Assembly (NCBI GenBank): GCA_937894725.1
Contig: CALAYL010000046.1
Coordinates: 1 to 9,747, forward strand
Source of the DNA: an uncultured Bacteroidota bacterium
GTDB taxonomy: Bacteria > Bacteroidota > Bacteroidia > Chitinophagales > LD1
DNA length: 9,747 nucleotides
Direction of reading: 5' to 3'
Part shown: in pieces, positions 1 through 7,106 of the stretch
Layout: the number at the start of each line of letters is the position of its first letter
Numbering within the stretch: the first letter of the stretch is position 1
Notes under the pieces: generated by a model
What the model was told of the DNA's origin: nothing
The model's database searches: none
What the model saw: only the letters and a program-made list of their open reading frames with translations
Position numbers and translations under genes: made by a program

Positions 1-162
1 GCTAGTCAAAATCAAAATTGGGCAGGTATTTTTCTGAATTGGGCTAGTCAAAATCTAATTTGGGCAGGTATTTTTCTAAATTAGGCTAGTCAAAATCAAA
101 ATTGGGCAGGTATTTTTCTGAATTGGGCTAGTCAAAATTTAAATTGGGCGGGTGTTTTTTAA
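1..162. repeat. 42-bp tandem repeat array (4 copies, two 21-bp halves per unit)
   Basis: Four head-to-tail units start at 1, 43, 85 and 127, each opening with GCTAGTCAAAAT. Units 1 and 3 are identical, unit 2 differs at a few positions and unit 4 decays after about 30 bases. Each unit is itself two diverged 21-bp halves, one beginning AATTGGGCTAGT and the other AATTGGGCAGGT. The array is cut by the window edge, so its full size is unknown. The plus-strand frame from base 1 reads as 7-residue repeats (NWASQNQ, NWAGIFL), interrupted by TAG at 82-84 and ended by TAA at 160-162. No start codon is visible. It may be the tail of a repeat-protein gene entering from the left, or a non-coding minisatellite; the sequence does not decide between them. 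Confidence 0.9.
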
Positions 163-166
163 AATC

Positions 167-188
167 ACCGCTGTATTAGCGAAGCGGT
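167..188. repeat. Short inverted repeat ACCGCT / AGCGGT
   Basis: A perfect 6-bp inverted repeat (167-172 and 183-188) with a 10-base loop lies between the tandem array and the rpoC terminator. No T-run follows directly on either strand, so it is a weak terminator candidate. It could form a stem at the 3' end of any plus-strand transcript arriving from the array. Confidence 0.4.
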
Positions 189-214
189 ACTTGCGTGCGT
201 TGTATTTTTCTTTC

Positions 215-246
215 AAAAAAAATCCCCTCCATTGCTGGAGAGGATT
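215..246 (-). terminator. Intrinsic terminator of rpoC
   Basis: On the minus strand, 24 bases after the rpoC stop codon, the arm AATCCTCTCC (246-237) pairs with GGAGGGGATT (230-221). This is ten pairs including one G-U wobble, plus a closing A-U pair over a GCAA (GNRA-type) tetraloop. The stem runs straight into a U-tract (222-215). This is a textbook rho-independent terminator. Read on the plus strand the stem has a C-A mismatch and only TTTTGA follows, so it acts mainly on rpoC transcripts. Confidence 0.9.
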
Positions 247-269
247 TTGAATAAGATGCTACAATAGGA

Positions 270-3200
270 TTATCCTAATAGCTCAATAGATGATTCATTG
301 TTTTTTGACTTATCTATCATTTTTGTTTCTTCTTTGTTCGTGACGATGATTTCATCAAATTTGCGTTGACCAGTACCGGCAGGAATTCGCTTACCTACGA
401 TTACGTTTTCTTTCAAACCTTCTAGGAAGTCTTGTTTTGCAGCTATCGAAGCCGTAGAGAGTACTTTTGTAGTCTCTTGGAACGAGGCAGCAGAAATCCA
501 TGATTCGGTAGAAAGTGAGGCTCTCGTGATACCTTGTAGTTGTGGGCTCGCAGTAGCTGGTATCGCATCGCGATATTGTACTAGAGGCTTGTCTGCTCTA
601 CGCAGTATTGAGTTTTCTTCCCGTATTTTTCTCAAGGATACCATTTGACCAGCTTTGAGTGTGGCACTGTCTTCTGCTTCTGTAACTACTTTTTTATCAA
701 AAAGTTCGTCATTTACAGAAAGAAGCTCCCATTTGTTTACAGATTCGCCTTCTAAGAATCTTGTATCGCCTGGATCGTCCACTATCATTTTGCTCATCAT
801 CTGGCGAACAATCACCTCGATGTGCTTATCGTTTATCTTGATGCCTTGCAAACGATATACCTCTTGAATTTCGTTTACCAAGTATTCTTGTACAGCATAA
901 GGTCCTTTGATGTTCAAAATATCGCTAGGCGTAGTAGCACCATCAGAAAGCGGTGTACCGGCTTTTACGAAATCTTGTTCTTGTACTAATATTTGCTTAG
1001 AAAGTGGCACTAGATATTTCGTTACATCGCCATCTTTAGGTTCGATGATGATTTCACGGTTACCTCTTTTGATACCTCCAAATCGGACTACACCATCAGT
1101 AGCGGCTACTACTGCAGGGTTAGAAGGGTTACGCGCTTCAAAAAGTTCGGTAACTCTTGGAAGACCTCCCGTGATATCCTTTACTTTACCCATTACACGT
1201 GGTATCTTCACTAAGATTTTACCAGGGTTCACTTCTTCTTTGTTGTTTATCACGATGTGAGCACCCACTGGCAAGTTATACGTTTTCGTTTCTTTTCCAG
1301 TTTCGATAAGGATAGAAGGAATTTTGGTTTTATCTTTAGATTCTATAATCACTTTTTCACGGTAGCCTGTTTGCTCATCCATTTCCTCACGGAAAGTTAC
1401 GTTTTCGATGATATGTTCAAACTTCACTTTACCGGTAGTTTCCGAAACGATTACGTTGTTAAATGGATCCCATTTACAAATCGTATCGCCTTTTTTCACC
1501 ACTTTGCCATCTTTTACAAATAGTTGTGAACCATAAGGAATGTAGCTAGAGCTGAGTACTTTGTCTGGGTTATCTTCTTTCAAAATACGGATTTCTCCAG
1601 TACGACCTATTACAATGGTTGCTTTTTCTCCATTATCGTTTGTTACGTTGATTGTACGTACTCCATCAAGTTGAACGATACCTTCAAATTTAGCAGCCAA
1701 TTTAGATTCAGTAGCAGAAAGTGAAGCGATACCTCCAACGTGGAATGTACGGAGGGTAAGCTGTGTACCTGGTTCACCGATTGATTGAGCAGCGATGATA
1801 CCTACAGCATCACCTCTTTCGGCTAGTCTATTTGAAGCAAGGTTTCTACCATAGCATTTCACACACACCCCTTTGTTGAGTTCGCAGGTCAAAACCGAAC
1901 GGATTTCGATTTCTTCAATACCCGAATCATCAATTTTATGTGCAGTAGCTTCGTTGATTGCTTGACCTTCGCTAGCTAAAAGTTCGTCTGTTTCTGGGTG
2001 GTAAACATCATTCAATGCAGTACGTCCCAAAATTCTTTCAAACAATGGCTCTACCGTATCTTCGCCATCTTTAAGTGCTGCGATAGTGATCCCTCTAAGT
2101 GTACCACAATCATCGCCAGCGATTACTACGTCTTGGGCTACATCTACCAATCTACGTGTCAAATATCCTGCATCAGCAGTCTTAAGAGCCGTATCTGATA
2201 GACCTTTACGCGCACCGTGGGTAGAGATAAAGTACTCGAGTACCGAAAGACCTTCTTTAAAGTTAGAAAGGATTGGGTTTTCGATAACCTCAGATCCAGT
2301 AGAACCAGATTTACGTGGTTTTGCCATCAATCCCCTCATACCAGAAAGCTGCTTGATTTGGGCTTTCGAACCTCTCGCTCCTGAATCCAACATCATAAAG
2401 ATAGAGTTGAATCCTTGTTGGTCTTCACTGATTTGCTTCATCAATACATTGGTCAAACGATTATCTGCTGCGGTCCAAATATCTACTACCTGGTTGAAAC
2501 GCTCTTTCTCCGTGATAACCCCCATTTGGTAAGATTCTTGAATCTCATCGATTTGGCTTTGTGCATCTGCTACGATTTCGTCTTTCATCTTAGGTACTAC
2601 CACATCTTTCAATTTGAAAGATAGACCACCTTTGAATGAATAGGTAAATCCTAATTTCTTGATATCGTCTAGGAATCGAGCCGTAGTAGGGATGTTTGTT
2701 TCCGCCAAAATCTGACCGATTACGTCTTTAAGTTGTTTTTTACCCAAGAGTTTATTTACAAAACCTACGGATTCAGGTACAGCTTGATTGAATAGAATAC
2801 GGCCGATAGTAGTGTCGATCACTTTATTTACCATATTGCCATTCTCGTCTTTTACTCGTACTCTACATTTTACTTTAGAGTGGAGTACCGCTCTACCTTC
2901 GTTCATCGCTATTACAGCTTCTTCAGCTCCATAGAATGCGAGTCCTTCGCCTACTACTTTCTCTTCTTTTGTAGATGCTTTTTCTTTGGTCATATAATAT
3001 AGACCAAGAACCATGTCCTGAGAAGGAAGGGTGATAGGTGTACCGTTTTGTGGATTGAGGATATTATGCGAAGCAAGCATCAAAAGTTGTGCTTCGATAA
3101 TAGCTGCGTTGCTTAGTGGCACGTGCACGGCCATCTGGTCACCGTCAAAATCCGCGTTGAATGCCGAACATACGAGTGGGTGAAGTTGGATCGCTTTACC

Positions 3201-4610
3201 TTCGATAAGCTTAGGCAAGAATGCCTGAATAGACAATCTATGGAGTGTAGGAGCACGATTCAATAGAATCGGATGTCCTTTCAATATGTTTTCGAGAATA
3301 TCCCAAATTACAGGTTCTTTTTTGTCCACCAATTTCTTAGCAGATTTTACTGTTTTTACGATACCTCTTTCGATCAATTTTCTAATCACAAATGGCTTGA
3401 AAAGCTCTGCTGCCATATCTTTTGGCAATCCGCACTCGTGTAGTTTGAGTTCTGGTCCTACTACGATTACCGAACGACCTGAGTAGTCCACACGCTTTCC
3501 GAGCAAGTTTTGACGGAAACGTCCTTGCTTTCCTTTCAATACATCCGAAAGTGATTTCAAGGCTCGTCCACCTTCTGCTTTTACGGCATTTGATTTACGA
3601 GAGTTGTCAAACAAGGAGTCCACGGCTTCTTGAAGCATACGCTTCTCATTTCTCAAAATCACCTCTGGTGCTTTGATTTCGATCAAACGCTTCAAACGGT
3701 TGTTACGGATGATTACTCTTCTGTAAAGGTCGTTCAAATCTGATGAGGCAAAACGTCCGCCATCTAGTGGCACCAATGGTCTTAGTTCTGGTGGTATTAC
3801 TGGCAAATACTGCACTACCATCCACTCTGGTTTGTTTTCGTGGTGTGTGTTTCCATCTCTGAAAGCCTCTACTACGCTCAATCGCTTCAATGCCTCTGAT
3901 TTACGCTGGCGTGAAGTTTCATTTGCCGCTGCGTGGCGCAAGCTAAACGACAAATCGTCTAGGTTGATACGAGACAAAAGGTCTTTAACGGCCTCAGCAC
4001 CCATTTTCGCGATGAATTTTGCTGGATCTTCGTCAGGCAAAAGATGGTTGTTTTTCAACTCTTCGCTGTCGAGGATCGAAAGGTATTCTTCTTCTGTCAA
4101 AAGTTCAAGATACTCGATATTGCGGGTTTCTTCTCCTTTGTCGGTTTGCATCAATACCCCTTCTGCTGCTTTACCTGGTTGGATTACCGCATATCGCTCA
4201 TAATACACGATAGACTCTAATTTTTTAGAGCTACATCCGAGCAAATAGCCAATTTTGTTTGGCAATGATTTGAAGTACCAAATATGCACTACAGGCACCA
4301 CCAATTTGATGTGACCCATGCGCTCTCTACGTACTTTCTTTTCGGTAACTTGTACCCCGCAACGGTCGCATACGATACCTTTGTATCTGATACGCTTATA
4401 CTTACCACAATAGCACTCGTAGTCTTTGGTAGGGCCAAACACTCGCTCGCAAAACAAGCCCTCCATTTCGGGTTTGTAGGTACGGTAGTTAATGGTTTCT
4501 GGTTTTTTGATTTCGCCTTCAGAGCGTTTAAGCACTGAATCGGGCGATGCAAGGGTGATGATTACTTTGTCATAATCAAAACGCTTGATAGGGTCTTTTT
4601 TAAAGGCCAT
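270..4610 (-). CDS. rpoC: DNA-directed RNA polymerase subunit beta'
   Basis: This is the complete largest subunit of bacterial RNA polymerase (1446 aa), which forms the catalytic cleft with beta. The N-terminal zinc-binding site is visible as C66, C68, C81 and C84. The Mg2+-binding catalytic loop NADFDGDQ lies at 485-492, with D487, D489 and D491. The bridge-helix region is near 800-827 and the trigger loop (IGEPGTQLTLRTFHVGG) at 944-960. The second zinc site is C835, C909, C916 and C919. The length is normal for Bacteroidota and no frameshift is seen. The ATG at 4608-4610 gives the expected N-terminus (MAFKKDPIKRFDYDKV). The leader is A-rich (AAACAACAAG) with no Shine-Dalgarno, as is usual in this phylum. 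A terminator follows directly. The oddity is upstream: the usual partner rpoB is absent, replaced by a 181-bp gap and an unrelated oxygenase gene. Confidence 0.99.
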   Translation of the reverse strand: MAFKKDPIKRFDYDKVIITLASPDSVLKRSEGEIKKPETINYRTYKPEMEGLFCERVFGPTKDYECYCGKYKRIRYKGIVCDRCGVQVTEKKVRRERMGHIKLVVPVVHIWYFKSLPNKIGYLLGCSSKKLESIVYYERYAVIQPGKAAEGVLMQTDKGEETRNIEYLELLTEEEYLSILDSEELKNNHLLPDEDPAKFIAKMGAEAVKDLLSRINLDDLSFSLRHAAANETSRQRKSEALKRLSVVEAFRDGNTHHENKPEWMVVQYLPVIPPELRPLVPLDGGRFASSDLNDLYRRVIIRNNRLKRLIEIKAPEVILRNEKRMLQEAVDSLFDNSRKSNAVKAEGGRALKSLSDVLKGKQGRFRQNLLGKRVDYSGRSVIVVGPELKLHECGLPKDMAAELFKPFVIRKLIERGIVKTVKSAKKLVDKKEPVIWDILENILKGHPILLNRAPTLHRLSIQAFLPKLIEGKAIQLHPLVCSAFNADFDGDQMAVHVPLSNAAIIEAQLLMLASHNILNPQNGTPITLPSQDMVLGLYYMTKEKASTKEEKVVGEGLAFYGAEEAVIAMNEGRAVLHSKVKCRVRVKDENGNMVNKVIDTTIGRILFNQAVPESVGFVNKLLGKKQLKDVIGQILAETNIPTTARFLDDIKKLGFTYSFKGGLSFKLKDVVVPKMKDEIVADAQSQIDEIQESYQMGVITEKERFNQVVDIWTAADNRLTNVLMKQISEDQQGFNSIFMMLDSGARGSKAQIKQLSGMRGLMAKPRKSGSTGSEVIENPILSNFKEGLSVLEYFISTHGARKGLSDTALKTADAGYLTRRLVDVAQDVVIAGDDCGTLRGITIAALKDGEDTVEPLFERILGRTALNDVYHPETDELLASEGQAINEATAHKIDDSGIEEIEIRSVLTCELNKGVCVKCYGRNLASNRLAERGDAVGIIAAQSIGEPGTQLTLRTFHVGGIASLSATESKLAAKFEGIVQLDGVRTINVTNDNGEKATIVIGRTGEIRILKEDNPDKVLSSSYIPYGSQLFVKDGKVVKKGDTICKWDPFNNVIVSETTGKVKFEHIIENVTFREEMDEQTGYREKVIIESKDKTKIPSILIETGKETKTYNLPVGAHIVINNKEEVNPGKILVKIPRVMGKVKDITGGLPRVTELFEARNPSNPAVVAATDGVVRFGGIKRGNREIIIEPKDGDVTKYLVPLSKQILVQEQDFVKAGTPLSDGATTPSDILNIKGPYAVQEYLVNEIQEVYRLQGIKINDKHIEVIVRQMMSKMIVDDPGDTRFLEGESVNKWELLSVNDELFDKKVVTEAEDSATLKAGQMVSLRKIREENSILRRADKPLVQYRDAIPATASPQLQGITRASLSTESWISAASFQETTKVLSTASIAAKQDFLEGLKENVIVGKRIPAGTGQRKFDEIIVTNKEETKMIDKSKNNESSIELLG

Positions 4611-4639
4611 CTTGTTGTTTTGTTTTTGTAGTTATTAGC

Positions 4640-4668
4640 GTATCAAAACCCGAAAGGGATAACGATAC
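4640..4668 (-). promoter_or_regulatory. Possible stem-loop in the rpoC leader
   Basis: In the leader between the candidate rpoC promoter and its ATG, GTATC (4640-4644) and GATAC (4664-4668) are complementary. They enclose an inner CCC/GGG pair (4649-4651, 4656-4658) around a four-base loop. A 4/5-base internal loop separates the two stems, so the structure is modest in strength. It could affect leader stability or translation, but it could also be chance. Confidence 0.25.
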
Positions 4669-4692
4669 AACTATTCCCAAAATTGGGAGGTG

Positions 4693-4723
4693 CGAATGTA
4701 CGCTTTTTTTACTTGAAATCAAA
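4693..4723 (-). promoter_or_regulatory. Candidate Bacteroidota-type promoter for rpoC
   Basis: On the minus strand, TTTG (4723-4720) is followed after exactly 19 bases by TACATTCG (4700-4693). This matches the Bacteroidota -33 TTTG / -7 TAnnTTTG consensus with one mismatch and standard spacing. Transcription would start near 4686, giving a leader of roughly 75 bases before the ATG at 4610. The inverted repeat TCCCAA/TTGGGA (4675-4680, 4683-4688) would sit at or next to the start site. Its presence fits rpoC being expressed without rpoB. Confidence 0.6.
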
Positions 4724-4724
4724 A

Positions 4725-4783
4725 GGTTTGCATTTATATCAAATTTGAGATAAAAATCATTGGTTTGCATCTGCCTGAGATAA
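4725..4783 (-). repeat. Bipartite direct repeats upstream of the rpoC promoter
   Basis: Two copies of a two-part motif lie just upstream of the candidate -33 element. Read on the minus strand the order is TTATCTCA (4783-4776), 5 bases, ATGCAAACC (4770-4762), then TTATCTCA (4753-4746), 12 bases, ATGCAAACC (4733-4725). Both halves are exact matches between copies, and only the spacers differ. They may be regulator-binding sites or the result of a local duplication. Confidence 0.5.
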
Positions 4784-4791
4784 GGTTTTTT

Positions 4792-5409
4792 TTAATTTTT
4801 TAACCAGCAGGCTATGCTGCATCTTTGCCGAGTAGAGGAGGGGTGGACTTCATGTTCCATTTCATCACTTCTAAAAAAAACGAGGCGACCACCTAAGGGC
4901 AAAATGTCTTTTTGCTCGCTTTTTTGTGGGTATATCGATAGCATGCCGCCATCTTCCTGTTTCCAATCTTCATTTAAGTACAATACAATCGAAAATTTTC
5001 GTCCTTTTTCGGATTTAAACTGGTCTATATGTTTTTTGTAAAAACCTCCCACTTCGTAGTGTGCATAATGGCTTTCAGCCGATTTTATGGACGTAAAACA
5101 AGTTTTGTTTAGGTAGTCTATAAATCGACCTACTTTTTTTTGATAGACTTCTTCATATGGGTTTTGGCTTTGATACACTATCCAATTGATCTTATCGCCT
5201 CGTATCAAGCTGTTTTTTTGAAAATCCTGCTTATTGCCTATGCCGGCATAATCCATTTTTCCTGCCTTGTGGAGTTGGGTCATGTTGTCCCTCAATCCGG
5301 CTATGGTTTCGGGTAGGAAAAAATCGTCTGAGATACCACACTCATTATCAATAAGTTCTTGAATTAGTTTTTCGAATTGATTATGTTCTTTAATCTTTTC
5401 ATCACCCAT
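4792..5409 (-). CDS. 2-oxoglutarate/Fe(II)-dependent oxygenase, prolyl-4-hydroxylase/SM-20-like
   Basis: This 205-aa protein belongs to the double-stranded beta-helix oxygenase superfamily. Such enzymes couple decarboxylation of 2-oxoglutarate to hydroxylation of a substrate, often a protein side chain in this branch. The iron-binding facial triad is visible: H127 and D129 in HID, and H186 in the EMEHEVHP segment. R196, ten residues later (RQRCS), is the expected 2-oxoglutarate carboxylate anchor. YEVGGFYKKHIDQF (118-131) and FSIVLYLNEDW (139-149) are typical of the P4H/SM-20 group. There is no signal peptide, so it is probably cytoplasmic. The substrate cannot be told from sequence. It is upstream of rpoC on the same strand, but the 181-bp gap and the rpoC promoter argue against a shared operon. 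Its own promoter is not clear. Fold and cofactor use are confident; the substrate is unknown. Confidence 0.9.
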   Translation of the reverse strand: MGDEKIKEHNQFEKLIQELIDNECGISDDFFLPETIAGLRDNMTQLHKAGKMDYAGIGNKQDFQKNSLIRGDKINWIVYQSQNPYEEVYQKKVGRFIDYLNKTCFTSIKSAESHYAHYEVGGFYKKHIDQFKSEKGRKFSIVLYLNEDWKQEDGGMLSIYPQKSEQKDILPLGGRLVFFRSDEMEHEVHPSSTRQRCSIACWLKN

Positions 5410-5728
5410 AAAGTTTATTTAGTTAAAACCTAAATGGGTATTTCCACAAAAGGATTTACAAATGAACGCCTTTTTTGAATTAGTTTATCATTTCTCCAAT
5501 TCAAAAAATGTAAGTAACTTATAATGAATAGATTAATTTACTTAAAAATGCCTTGCGTCATTGCGGACTTGACCCGAAAGCTGTATAGGTGCGATAGCGC
5601 AAAACTCGGTATTGAGGAGGAGCTAATTGAACCTATTTTATAAATTAAAATGCTAGAATTACGGTAATTTCAGCTAACTTCCTTCATATAGCATATACTA
5701 TAAAACTAGGCTCTTAAATACGTTTTCG
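5410..5728. other. Intergenic region without a gene, holding a decayed dispersed repeat
   Basis: I see no coding frame with credible length or composition in these 319 bases. The recognisable content is one copy of a dispersed hairpin-like repeat (5560-5582) and a small AT-rich inverted repeat (TATAG/CTATA, 5687-5702), which lies downstream of the P460 gene but has no U-tract. The oxygenase leader (5410 upward) is A/T-rich with no clear Shine-Dalgarno. No promoter better than a two-mismatch match was found for the oxygenase gene. Confidence 0.6.
5560..5582. repeat. Dispersed hairpin-like repeat, copy 1
   Basis: The stretch ATTGCGGACTTGACCCG plus the following AAAGCT matches 8132-8154 at 19 of 23 positions. 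The family appears to be a small palindromic element (TTGCGG ... CCGCAA). Here the right arm has mutated to CCGAAA, so the stem is partly lost. Downstream, GATAGCGC also resembles GATGCGC after copy 2. It probably belongs to a REP-like family in this genome. Confidence 0.5.
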
Positions 5729-6247
5729 TTATGGGAAATAAGTATTCATTAAGTTTAGGTCAATATTGTTAGACTGAGAATGACAACCACGGCAACCGCT
5801 GCCTTTTTCAGAAGCTGGAGTTGCCACAGTATTGTTTGCGTTGATGTATCCCCAAACCCATCCCGATGCATCGGCATTAGAATCGGATGGTTTTTTGTAA
5901 AGAATGGCATATCGGCTTAGATCGATGTTGTTAACAAACAACTCTTTTACAATCAATGAGCCTTCTGGAAATGAAGCGCCTGCAAGAATTTTTCCTGAGT
6001 TGTCTAACACAGAAGAGGCAATATTATTATACCTTGTTCTTAACAAGGGCTCACTATGTCCTGAACCCAAACTTTTATTTAGAAGCGCATCTGAATTTTT
6101 ATACCATGTAAAACCAGCTGTTTCTTTAGCCATTTCTAATAGTTGCTTGTCAATGCCTGTTGCAATTTTATCTTTTTTACAGGAATTGAGTGTCAAAACA
6201 AAAATAATGATAATTGCGATTACCGAATAAGAAGTGGAAAATTTCAT
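5729..6247 (-). CDS. Cytochrome P460-family haem lipoprotein
   Basis: This 172-aa exported protein has a hydrophobic N-terminal stretch (about 8-20) followed by a lipobox, LNSC, with C23 as the probable lipidated residue. It should therefore be anchored on the periplasmic side of a membrane. A single c-type haem-binding motif, CRGCH (152-156), sits near the C-terminus. The spaced features GHSEPLLRTRYNNIA (63-77), FPEGSLIVKE (93-102) and GWVWGYI (129-135) before the CxxCH fit the cytochrome P460 family, which includes hydroxylamine- or NO-reactive cytochromes and cytochrome c'-beta. Whether this one carries the lysine-haem cross-link of true P460 cannot be judged here. Possible roles are NO or reactive nitrogen handling, or gas sensing. 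The start at 6245-6247 puts the signal peptide directly at the N-terminus. The neighbour on the same strand is a sensor-like membrane protein, 113 bp upstream. Confidence 0.8.
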   Translation of the reverse strand: MKFSTSYSVIAIIIIFVLTLNSCKKDKIATGIDKQLLEMAKETAGFTWYKNSDALLNKSLGSGHSEPLLRTRYNNIASSVLDNSGKILAGASFPEGSLIVKELFVNNIDLSRYAILYKKPSDSNADASGWVWGYINANNTVATPASEKGSGCRGCHSQSNNIDLNLMNTYFP

Positions 6248-6304
6248 GCGCTAATTTTTTATGTTTTCTATTCCCGACTTGAGGTCAATGATTGGTGATT
6301 TTTA

Positions 6305-6337
6305 CAAGTTTACCTAATTTTTAATTAAGCAGTCAAA
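6305..6337 (-). promoter_or_regulatory. Candidate promoter for the P460 lipoprotein gene
   Basis: On the minus strand, TTTG (6337-6334) precedes TAAACTTG (6312-6305) with a 21-base spacer. This is one mismatch from the Bacteroidota -7 consensus TAnnTTTG and within the accepted spacing. It lies in the gap between the sensor-like gene and the P460 gene, which suggests that P460 can be transcribed on its own. The -33 element falls in an 8-base T-run and is therefore not very specific. Confidence 0.4.
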
Positions 6338-6360
6338 AAAAACCATAGTTGGGTGTTGTT

Positions 6361-6924
6361 TTATTTGGCAGTATTAACTTCCAAGACCAACACACCAATT
6401 TTGTCATTGAGTCCCATGACAGGCGTTACAATGCGCAAAACGTCTTCTTCTTTTAGTGATGTTGATTTCTGGATTTCAAAATCTAATCTTTTCGTATATT
6501 CTTTACCTTCAAATTTCTTATCTGATGAAAGCATCACCATATTCGTTTTTGGATCAATAATTTGAACTAAATCAACCCCTGATTCTTTTACGAAAACAGT
6601 GATTAGCTGATTTAAATTTTCGGTATTGTCTCTCAATAACTCACTTCTCACAGACCAGGAAAAAATCATAGAAACAAACTCTAGGTTGCTGATTGTCGTA
6701 CTGTCACGCTCGGTTTCAAATCGCGTTATAAGCTGTGTTTTTTCGTCTTGAAAACGTTCTGTAGTTTTGTTCATTTTTACAGAAAACCATATATACACGA
6801 TAAGTATGGCAATCAAAGAGAGTATGGTAACCATGTTGCTCTTCAAAAAGCCCAACAACTTGGTTTTAAAACTATTTGTAGGGGTAGGCGATTCTTGTGT
6901 AGTAGGTTTTTCTTCTGGATTCAT
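6361..6924 (-). CDS. Single-pass membrane protein with a PDC/Cache-like extracytoplasmic domain
   Basis: The 187-aa protein has a polar, proline-rich N-terminus (1-17), a basic stretch (FKTKLLGFLK), one strong transmembrane helix at about 31-49, a short charged helix (52-73), and then a soluble domain. By the positive-inside rule the C-terminal domain faces the periplasm. It contains VDLVQIIDPKTNMVMLSSD (117-135) and RIVTPVMGLNDKIGVLVLEV (164-183). These resemble the strand-turn pattern of PDC/Cache sensor domains, 'D..g.v..SS' and 'Pv......iGvl'. There is no kinase, cyclase or methyl-accepting domain after it, so it is a sensor domain without an output module. It may signal through a partner protein. 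The lipoprotein gene downstream is a possible functional neighbour. Topology is confident; the domain assignment is tentative and the function unknown. Confidence 0.75.
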   Translation of the reverse strand: MNPEEKPTTQESPTPTNSFKTKLLGFLKSNMVTILSLIAILIVYIWFSVKMNKTTERFQDEKTQLITRFETERDSTTISNLEFVSMIFSWSVRSELLRDNTENLNQLITVFVKESGVDLVQIIDPKTNMVMLSSDKKFEGKEYTKRLDFEIQKSTSLKEEDVLRIVTPVMGLNDKIGVLVLEVNTAK

Positions 6925-7020
6925 GGTATTTGTGTTGCGTGTTTAGTAGTTAAGTTCGATGCAATCTATCCGCTTTGTATGTATATAGGGGTGTTGCTCA
7001 CTAAATATAATTCCTATTTT

Positions 7021-7050
7021 TATATTTTGCTAATCATACTGTAAAATATA
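7021..7050. repeat. AT-rich inverted repeat between the sensor-like and VOC genes
   Basis: TATATTTTGC (7021-7030) and GTAAAATATA (7041-7050) pair over ten positions, with one G-U wobble, around a 10-base loop. A 9-base T-run (7054-7062) follows on the plus strand, where no gene is being transcribed toward it. On the minus strand the hairpin follows the VOC gene but has no U-tract behind it. It may be a weak transcript end or an operator ahead of the sensor-like gene. Confidence 0.45.
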
Positions 7051-7106
7051 ACCTTTTTTTTTGTTTCAAGATAGTAGAGGTAAAAGTAGGCTCTTCAACT
7101 GCTTAG

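Noticed and set aside
1..162. CRISPR array at the left edge
   Set aside because: The units are contiguous near-identical copies with no unique spacers between conserved repeats, so this is a simple tandem repeat.
655..4538. Numerous plus-strand open frames of 60-150 codons across rpoC
   Set aside because: They lie wholly antisense to a clearly complete rpoC, have no family-like sequence, and arise from the codon pattern of the opposite strand.
4289..4552. Minus-strand 87-codon frame inside the 5' part of rpoC
   Set aside because: It is an alternative frame of the rpoC coding sequence with no recognisable motif or start context.
6271..6295. Third copy of the dispersed repeat upstream of the P460 gene
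   Set aside because: Only short fragments (CGACTTGA, TCAATGAT) resemble the core, with no consistent alignment to the other two copies.
6335..6355. Terminator of the sensor-like gene ending in an 8-base U-run
   Set aside because: The U-run is real on the minus strand, but the preceding stem is only about three pairs (CCA/TGG). It also overlaps the candidate P460 promoter.
7054..7062. Nine-T run as a phase-variation tract
   Set aside because: It is intergenic and outside any clear promoter spacer, and T-runs of this length are common in this AT-rich sequence.
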